Assembly: GCF_003391115.1 (NCBI RefSeq)
Contig: NZ_QTJP01000001.1
Location: 1,984,001-2,048,000 of the forward strand
Direction: 5' to 3'
Length of the DNA stretch: 64,000 bases
Source: Sphingomonas crusticola
Lineage (GTDB): Bacteria; Pseudomonadota; Alphaproteobacteria; Sphingomonadales; Sphingomonadaceae
Shown: piece after piece, positions 58,760-64,000 of the stretch
Layout of the letters: every line of letters begins with the position of its first letter
Position numbering within the stretch: position 1 is the stretch's first letter
Position numbers and translations under genes: made by a program
The notes under the pieces: model-generated
Seen by the model: the letters and a program-made list of their open reading frames with translations, nothing else
Told to the model about the DNA's origin: nothing
Databases searched by the model: none

Positions 58760-59763
58760 CAGGCCTTGCCGACGATGCTTTCGGGAAGATCCTTGCCGAA
58801 CACGCGCTGGTAATATTCGGCCACCAATGGCCGTTCCGCCTCATCGCATTTGTTGAGGAAGGACAGGCGGAAGGCAAAGCCGATATCGCCGAGGATGAGC
58901 GTGTTCTGCGCCCACGAGATCACGGTACGTGGGCTCATCACGGTGGAGATGTCGCCCGCCATGAAGCCCTGGCGCGTGAGGTCCGCGACCTTGACCATAT
59001 TGTCGACCGTCTTCTTGCCGTCGGGCTTGTCATATTCGCCCGACTTGGCGAGCACGATCTGCGCCTCGATCGCGGCCGGCAGATAGTTGAGCGTGACGAC
59101 GATGTTCCAGCGATCCATTTGCCCCTGATTGATTTGCTGGGTGCCATGATAAAGGCCGGTCGTGTCGCCCAAGCCGACGGTGTTCGAGGTCGCGAACAGG
59201 CGGAAATAGGGGTTGGGGCGGATCACACGATTCTGATCGAGCAGGGTCAACTTACCCTCGGTCTCCAGCACGCGCTGGATCACGAACATCACGTCGGGAC
59301 GGCCGGCATCATATTCGTCGAACACCAGGGCGGACGGCGTCTGTAGCGCCCATGGCAGCAGGCCTTCGCGGAATTCGGTGACCTGCTGGCCGTCGCGCAG
59401 CACGATCGCATCGCGGCCGACCAGATCGATCCGGCTGATATGCGCGTCGAGATTGATACGGATCATCGGCCAGTTCAGCCGGGCGGCGACCTGCTCGATG
59501 TGGCTTGACTTGCCGGTGCCATGATAGCCCTGGATCATCACGCGGCGGTTGAAGGCAAAGCCCGCGCAGATGGCGAGCGTCGTGTCCGGATCGAACACAT
59601 AGGCCGGATCGAGATCGGGAACGCGCTCGTCGGCTTCCGAGAAGGCGGGGACTTCCATATCGGAGTCAATGCCGAACAGGTCGCGCACCTTCTTCATCTG
59701 GTCGGGCGCGTCCATCACCGTATCGGAACGGCTATCGGGCTGGATGTTGGAAATATCGGCCAT
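58759..59763 (-). CDS. cobS: Cobaltochelatase ATPase subunit CobS
   Basis: 334 aa from the ATG at 59763 ('[10 protein letters not shown]'). AAA+ ATPase: Walker A '[18 protein letters not shown]' near residue 77, Walker B '[10 protein letters not shown]', sensor-1 'LFATSNTVG'. It forms the ring complex with CobT. The gene starts an operon with cobT, adjacent to the HxlR gene on the same strand, 72 bases upstream. Confidence 0.94.
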   Translation of the reverse strand: MADISNIQPDSRSDTVMDAPDQMKKVRDLFGIDSDMEVPAFSEADERVPDLDPAYVFDPDTTLAICAGFAFNRRVMIQGYHGTGKSSHIEQVAARLNWPMIRINLDAHISRIDLVGRDAIVLRDGQQVTEFREGLLPWALQTPSALVFDEYDAGRPDVMFVIQRVLETEGKLTLLDQNRVIRPNPYFRLFATSNTVGLGDTTGLYHGTQQINQGQMDRWNIVVTLNYLPAAIEAQIVLAKSGEYDKPDGKKTVDNMVKVADLTRQGFMAGDISTVMSPRTVISWAQNTLILGDIGFAFRLSFLNKCDEAERPLVAEYYQRVFGKDLPESIVGKA

Positions 59764-59835
59764 ATCAGTCTCGGTCGGCGGGAATGGGGGAGTCGAAACG
59801 GCGGTAAAGCCTCGTTGCTCTCGTCGCAACGCCGA

Positions 59836-60528
59836 TCAGGCTACCTTTGCTGGGAGCGGGAACAGGGTGACGAAGCGTGCCGCCAGCGCGCGATCGCCTT
59901 CGACGCGCACCAGCCCGGCCGCTTCAAGGCGGGCGAGCGGCTCGCCCGCATAGACGGCAGCGGCGATGTTGCGGGCCTCGTCCGTGCTCATTGCGAATGC
60001 CGGAGCCGTCGCCGGGGCACGCGTGACTTCAAGCGCGCCATTGCCGAGATGAGCTGCAAAAGGGTCGGGTCCGATGCGAAAACCAATCTCTGCATCGATC
60101 CCTGCAGCGCGCGCGGGATCGATCATGGTCCGGAAGGACATCATCAGCGACGCGCCGCTCAGCGGCAGGCGCGGATCGTGCAGCGGCGAGCGTACTGCCC
60201 AGCGACCGAGCGCTGCCAGCGCGGCCTCGCTCTCATATCCCCACTCCGTCAACTCATAGACTTGCGCGGACGCCGGAGGGGGCAGGCGCCGGCGCAGGAG
60301 CACGCCGTTCGCTTCCAAGCTTTCCAGCCGCTGCGTCAGCACGTTTGCGCTGATCGCGGGAAGGCCGCGCCGCAGTTCGCTGAAGCGGCGCGGCCCGAAC
60401 ATCAGCTCGCGCAGGATTAAAGGGACCCAGCGTTCCCCGACCAATTCGAGGGCAAAAGCCATGCCGCAGGCGTCATCGTAGAGCCGGCCGGGTACCACAA
60501 GCTTATTGGTTACTTTTTCTAACGTCAC
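59836..60528 (-). CDS. HxlR-family regulator with C-terminal SCP2-like domain
   Basis: 230 aa, long for HxlR. Residues about 15-115 are the winged helix ('GMAFALELVGERWVPLILRE', 'FSELRRGLPAISANVLTQRL'); the rest is a sterol-carrier-like domain seen in a subgroup. The GTG start at 60528 overlaps the first base of an inverted repeat, so a slightly later start is possible. It is divergent from the GST operon, which it probably controls. Confidence 0.88.
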   Translation of the reverse strand: MTLEKVTNKLVVPGRLYDDACGMAFALELVGERWVPLILRELMFGPRRFSELRRGLPAISANVLTQRLESLEANGVLLRRRLPPPASAQVYELTEWGYESEAALAALGRWAVRSPLHDPRLPLSGASLMMSFRTMIDPARAAGIDAEIGFRIGPDPFAAHLGNGALEVTRAPATAPAFAMSTDEARNIAAAVYAGEPLARLEAAGLVRVEGDRALAARFVTLFPLPAKVA

Positions 60529-60546
60529 AGTTGTTTTTAATAACTG
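60528..60546. promoter_or_regulatory. Inverted repeat in HxlR/GST divergent region
   Basis: CAGTTGTT-TTT-AATAACTG, arms matched at 7 of 8 positions, is the likely operator of the HxlR protein. Confidence 0.55.
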
Positions 60547-60603
60547 ACTGGCGCATCAAGTGCAAGCGAGGCGATTCGATCGCTCGACGAGAGGGAGCCG
60601 AAA

Positions 60604-61269
60604 ATGTCCGATCCCATCCCCGTAATTACCGCGTTCCGCTGGGTTCCCGATTTCGCCAAAGGCCAGGTGCGCGATCTTCGCGTGCGCTGGGCGTTGGAAG
60701 AGGTCGGCCAGCCCTATCATGTCCGACTGGTCGATGGCGCAAGCGTCAAGGCGGCCGAGCATCGCTGTCTCCAGCCGTTCGGTCAGGTGCCGACCTATGA
60801 GCAGGACGGGTTTACCCTGTTCGAGTCGGGTGCGATTCTGATGCACATCGCGCGCACCCGGAAGGGGTTGCTGCCGGCCGATCCGGCCGCAGCGGCCGCC
60901 GCGGAACAATGGGTGTTCGCCGCGATGACGTCGGTCGAACCTGCGGTGCAGGATCTGGCGCTGGTCGATGTGTTCGAAGCCGACAAGCCCTGGAAGGAGG
61001 CACGTCGCCCGCTCAGCGTGCAACGCGTGCGCGACCGGCTCGAGGACCTGTCCCGCCGGCTGGGCGACAAGCCTTATCTGGAAGGCGAGTTCACCGCCGG
61101 CGACCTCATGATGGCATGCGTGTTGCGCGGGACTGCGCGATCCGGACTGCTGGCGGACTATCCCAACCTCGACGCCTACCTCGCCCGATGTCAGGCGCGG
61201 CCAGCCTTTCAGCGCGCGCTGGCGGCGCATCTCGCCGATTTCGACGAAACACCGCCGATTGCGGCCTGA
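60604..61269 (+). CDS. Glutathione S-transferase family protein
   Basis: 221 aa: thioredoxin-like N-terminal half ('VRWALEEVGQPYHVRLVD', 'PFGQVPTYEQDGFTLFESGAIL') and an all-helical C-terminal half. No CxxC; a Ser or Tyr-type GST is likely. AGGGAG lies 8 bases before the ATG. First gene of a four-gene operon (GST, DUF1428, two VOC proteins) that looks like an electrophile or toxic-compound response. Confidence 0.88.
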   Translation: MSDPIPVITAFRWVPDFAKGQVRDLRVRWALEEVGQPYHVRLVDGASVKAAEHRCLQPFGQVPTYEQDGFTLFESGAILMHIARTRKGLLPADPAAAAAAEQWVFAAMTSVEPAVQDLALVDVFEADKPWKEARRPLSVQRVRDRLEDLSRRLGDKPYLEGEFTAGDLMMACVLRGTARSGLLADYPNLDAYLARCQARPAFQRALAAHLADFDETPPIAA

Positions 61270-61290
61270 CCAGACACATAGGAGAGGGAT

Positions 61291-61665
61291 ATGGCTTATA
61301 TCGATGGTTTTGTGGTGCCGATCCTGCCGGGCAAGCGCGACGCCTATCGCGAAACAGCAATGGCCGCTGCGCCGATCTTCCTCGAACATGGCGCGCTGCA
61401 GGTCGTGGAAAGCATCGGTGACGACGTCCCCCACGGGAAGGTTACCGACTTCTACCGTGCGGTCTCGGCGGAAGAGGGCGAGCTGGTGAACTTCTCGTGG
61501 ATCCTGTGGCCATCGAAGGCAACGCGCAACGCCGGCATGGCGAAGGTCATGGCGGACGATCGCATGAAGAATTTGGGCGAGATGCCGTTCGACATGAAGC
61601 GCATGATCTTCGGCGGGTTCGAAGTCATTCTCGACACAGCGCTGGCTGAGGGAGAGGGATCATGA
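61291..61665 (+). CDS. DUF1428 family protein
   Basis: 124 aa, matching DUF1428 by 'MAYIDGFVVPILPGKRDAYR' and 'FSWILWPSKATRNAGMAKVMAD'. It is a ferredoxin-like dimeric alpha+beta barrel fold. Function unknown. GGAGAGGG precedes the ATG; it overlaps the following VOC gene by four bases (ATGA). Confidence 0.9.
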   Translation: MAYIDGFVVPILPGKRDAYRETAMAAAPIFLEHGALQVVESIGDDVPHGKVTDFYRAVSAEEGELVNFSWILWPSKATRNAGMAKVMADDRMKNLGEMPFDMKRMIFGGFEVILDTALAEGEGS

Positions 61666-62417
61666 CCGATAATTTCGTCTGGTATGAGCTGTGTACCAAT
61701 GATCTCGATGGCGCGCAGGCCTTTTACGAAAGGCTGCTAGGATGGACCTGTGCCCCGTTCGGAGGCTCCGGTTCGGCGGAAACCCCGGAATATCGGATCT
61801 TTTCGATGAACGGGGCCGGCATAGCCGGATTGATGCCGCTGCCCGAGGGCATGACCACGCCGTTCTGGCTCGGTTATGTCGGCGTTGGCGATTGCGACGC
61901 CGCGACCGCAAGCGCCGAAGCCGCCGGTGCCCACATCCATCGCACGATGGAGATTCCTACTGTTGGCAAGATCACTTTGCTGAGCGACCCGCAGGGCGTC
62001 GGCTATGCGATCATTCAGGGCTATAGCGACAGGAAGAGCGAGGCCTTTGCCGTAGGCAAGCCAGGCCATGGCAATTGGCACGAACTCTACAGCCCCGATC
62101 CGGTCGCGGCCTTGGATTATTATGCCGGCCAATATGGCTGGACCAGGGGCATGACCATGCCGATGGGCGCGATGGGCGACTACCAATTGGTCCAGGCCGA
62201 CGGCGTCGACATCGGCGGCATGATGCGCGCGCCGGAAAATGTACCGCCCTCATGGGGCTATTATTTCGGCGTGGACGCCGCCGCCGATGCGATCGAGCGG
62301 GCCAAGGCTAATGGCGGTGCGGTCCTGAATGGGCCGATGGAGGTGCCGGGGCCAATGTACATTGCCCAGCTGACGGATCCGCAGGGTGCCTATGTCGCCG
62401 TAGTCGGGCCGCGCTGA
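61662..62417 (+). CDS. Two-domain VOC (glyoxalase-fold) protein
   Basis: 251 aa with two VOC domains: first from 'FVWYELCTNDLDGAQAFYERL', second from 'GNWHELYSPDPVAALDYYAGQ'. Resembles the CFP-30B/'glyoxalase-like' group. Metal ligands are plausible (H and E at domain starts and ends), but the substrate is unknown. Translationally coupled to DUF1428. Confidence 0.88.
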   Translation: MTDNFVWYELCTNDLDGAQAFYERLLGWTCAPFGGSGSAETPEYRIFSMNGAGIAGLMPLPEGMTTPFWLGYVGVGDCDAATASAEAAGAHIHRTMEIPTVGKITLLSDPQGVGYAIIQGYSDRKSEAFAVGKPGHGNWHELYSPDPVAALDYYAGQYGWTRGMTMPMGAMGDYQLVQADGVDIGGMMRAPENVPPSWGYYFGVDAAADAIERAKANGGAVLNGPMEVPGPMYIAQLTDPQGAYVAVVGPR

Positions 62418-62453
62418 AACGCGGCACCAAAACGATATTTCAGGAGAGAGACG

Positions 62454-62939
62454 ATGGCCCGTATCACCCCCTGCCTCTGGTATGATGGAACTGCCGAAGA
62501 GGCGGCCAAGCTTTACGCCAGCATATTTCCCGATTCCTCGGTCGATGCGGTCCATCGCGCGCCCGCGGATTATCCGAGCGGCAAGGCCGGCGACGTCCTC
62601 ACGGTGGATTTCACCGTACTCGGCATGAAGTTCATGGGGCTGAACGGCGGACCCTACTTCCAATTGAACGAGGCGGTTTCCTTCCAGGTCCACACTGCGG
62701 ATCAGGAAGAGACCGACCGTTACTGGGACGCGATTATCGCCAACGGCGGCGCGCCCAACGCGTGCGGCTGGTGCAAGGACAAGTTCGGCCTGTCCTGGCA
62801 GATTACGCCGAAGGTGCTGACGGAGATGATGACGAGCAAGGATGCTGCCGCATCCAAGCGCGCGATGGAGGCGATGATGACGATGCACAAGATCGACATT
62901 GCGGCGTTGGAGCGCGCTTTCCGCGGAGAGGAAGCGTGA
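62454..62939 (+). CDS. PhnB-like VOC family protein
   Basis: 161 aa, PhnB/3-dmu-9_3-mt type: 'ITPCLWYDGTAEEAAKLYASIFPDS', 'GLNGGPYFQLNEAVSFQV', 'CGWCKDKFGLSWQITP'. These are often near HxlR regulators; function not established. GGAGAGAG precedes the ATG. Last gene of the operon. Confidence 0.88.
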   Translation: MARITPCLWYDGTAEEAAKLYASIFPDSSVDAVHRAPADYPSGKAGDVLTVDFTVLGMKFMGLNGGPYFQLNEAVSFQVHTADQEETDRYWDAIIANGGAPNACGWCKDKFGLSWQITPKVLTEMMTSKDAAASKRAMEAMMTMHKIDIAALERAFRGEEA

Positions 62940-63024
62940 GCGCGGATTTTTTTCGAGCTCTCGATCGAATGCACCGTCGAGACGGTCGCGAAGAGGCTGG
63001 TCGGGACGTAAGCGTCCCGCCGCA

Positions 63025-63615
63025 TCAGGCGAAGGCGGCCGCGCCCTTCAGCAGCTTGTAGGAATCGATCACCTCCTGCAGTGCTTTCTCGTGCCTGCGA
63101 TCGCCGCCGTTACGGTCGGGATGATAGCGCCGCACCAATTCGCTGTAGCGTTCGCGCAGCGCGCGGCGATCGACATCCGCCTCCAGCCCCAGCACGCGCA
63201 ACGCACGACGCTCGTTGTCGCTGAGCGGCTTGCCGTCCTTACGCGCGGCGTGGCGGCCGGTGCCATAACGGGCCTGGATCGCATCAAGCGGATCGAGGAA
63301 GTCGGCCCAGCGCGGCGTGCCGCCAGCCCCGACGTTGAAGGCGCGCGTCTCGCGCTCCCAGCCGGCATAGGGGCGCTGTTGCGCGTTGATCTCTTCGGCG
63401 CTCATGCCGTTGAAGAAATTGTAGCGCCCGTTGAATTCGCGCACATGATTCAGGCAGAGGAAGCGCCATTCACCGGGTCCGTTGAAACCCGAACGCGGAC
63501 CGTCTTCCGGAGGCGCACGGAATTCGCCGGGCTCGGCGCATCCCGGCTCGCTGCACTGGCGCTCGCCCGGCACGCGACCGTGAAAACGCGGTTGTCTTTG
63601 CCCGGCATCTGCCAC
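63025..63615 (-). CDS. J-domain protein
   Basis: 196 aa from a GTG at 63615 with GGGAG 7 bases upstream. The C-terminal ~65 residues form a J domain ('ERRALRVLGLEADVDRRALRERYSELVRRYHPDRNGGD') with the HPD motif that stimulates DnaK. The N-terminal part has a Cys pair ('QCSEPGC'), a later Cys in 'FLCLNH' and the block 'FNGRYNFFNGMSAEEI', typical of a conserved alphaproteobacterial family. It is divergent from bolA. Confidence 0.88.
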   Translation of the reverse strand: MADAGQRQPRFHGRVPGERQCSEPGCAEPGEFRAPPEDGPRSGFNGPGEWRFLCLNHVREFNGRYNFFNGMSAEEINAQQRPYAGWERETRAFNVGAGGTPRWADFLDPLDAIQARYGTGRHAARKDGKPLSDNERRALRVLGLEADVDRRALRERYSELVRRYHPDRNGGDRRHEKALQEVIDSYKLLKGAAAFA

Positions 63616-63651
63616 GCATGATTCTCCCTTAAACCCCGCTATATAAGAAGC

Positions 63652-63939
63652 ATGACGCAAACTCCCACCGGTCCCGTGGCCACCCAGATCGAACAATTGC
63701 TTCGGGCCGCCCTAGCGCCTGAACGGCTTGCCGTGATCGACGACAGCATCAAGCATCGCGGCCACGCCGGCCACGATCCGCGCGGCGAAAGCCACTTCAC
63801 CGTCGAGATCACGGCTAAGGCTTTTGCGGGTAAGGCGCGCGTGCAGCGCCACCGGCTGGTCAATCAGGCCTTAGCGGATCTGCTGCGCGATCGTGTCCAT
63901 GCGCTGGCGATCGTGGCGCGCGCCCCGGACGAGGGCTGA
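63652..63939 (+). CDS. bolA: BolA-family protein
   Basis: 95 aa. The BolA fold shows 'IKHRGHAGHDPRGESHFTVEI' and 'KARVQRHRLVNQAL'. It partners with monothiol glutaredoxins in Fe-S/iron handling and acts in stress. The J-protein/bolA pair is a usual neighbourhood in this order. Confidence 0.92.
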   Translation: MTQTPTGPVATQIEQLLRAALAPERLAVIDDSIKHRGHAGHDPRGESHFTVEITAKAFAGKARVQRHRLVNQALADLLRDRVHALAIVARAPDEG

Positions 63940-63945
63940 CGCGTC

Positions 63946-64000
63946 ATGTGCAACGAATTTGCCCGCCGCATTTCGCTTGATCAGCTTCGCGCCGGGTGGG
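63946..64000 (+). CDS. SRAP-family protein (YedK/HMCES-like), 5' end only
   Basis: The last 55 bases read MCNEFARRISLDQLRAGW, the start of the SOS-response-associated peptidase family, in which Cys2 links covalently to abasic DNA. Six bases after bolA. The rest is beyond the window, so this is tentative. Confidence 0.6.
   Translation, partial: MCNEFARRISLDQLRAGW

Overview
The window is a GC-rich alphaproteobacterial chromosome segment, most likely from the order Sphingomonadales (Sphingomonas or a close relative). The pointers are an Atm1-type exporter, CarD, DUF1489 and CobS/CobT proteins, many TonB receptors, a sufR-B-C-D-S-T-A operon, candidate GGAAC-N17-CGTT (EcfG-type) promoters, and several short palindromic repeat families typical of this group. 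No prophage, insertion sequence, CRISPR array or rRNA operon was seen. Two tRNA genes are present (Glu-CTC and Thr-TGT).

Bases 1-12.4 kb hold a catabolic island that looks built for peptides containing D-amino acids. It has a DUF1611/DgcN-type protein (cut by the window edge), an exported M19 dipeptidase, a DgcA/dipeptide-epimerase-type enolase enzyme, a membrane-anchored beta-lactamase-fold hydrolase, an XRE-cupin regulator, a second M19-like protein with an altered metal site, an S9 oligopeptidase and a TonB-dependent receptor. Similar dyad motifs lie upstream of most of these units, which suggests one regulon.

Bases 12.5-30 kb are mostly housekeeping: tRNA-Glu, an Atm1-like exporter, an M23 peptidase, a SUV3-like helicase with an S4 protein, ferredoxin, CarD, a frameshifted L,D-transpeptidase, a DUF2807 beta-helix protein, MgtE/DUF1489, an LLM oxidoreductase, a cyclophilin, a LysR regulator, a probable 62-nt small RNA, a PmtA-like methyltransferase, a phospholipase-D-like protein, RpoZ and tRNA-Thr. 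Bases 30.2-35.9 kb are the SUF iron-sulfur operon, which carries palindromic repeats between and even inside its genes.

Bases 36-50.5 kb contain an S10 carboxypeptidase, a stress-type small protein and ManA (both behind EcfG-like promoters), an extensin-like protein, a second TonB receptor facing a porin with Pho-box-like sites, rplM-rpsI, ctaA, a Zur-like regulator, dxs and a DUF2141 gene.

Bases 50.7-55 kb form a signalling group: an EAL protein, a small exported protein whose mature form is exactly five decapeptide repeats, a histidine kinase with a predicted periplasmic TPR domain and a degenerate receiver, and a lone response regulator. Bases 55-64 kb hold tadA, a YqaE operon, rpmB, a glycine-zipper protein, cobS-cobT, an HxlR-controlled GST/DUF1428/VOC operon, a J-domain protein, bolA and the start of a SRAP-family gene.
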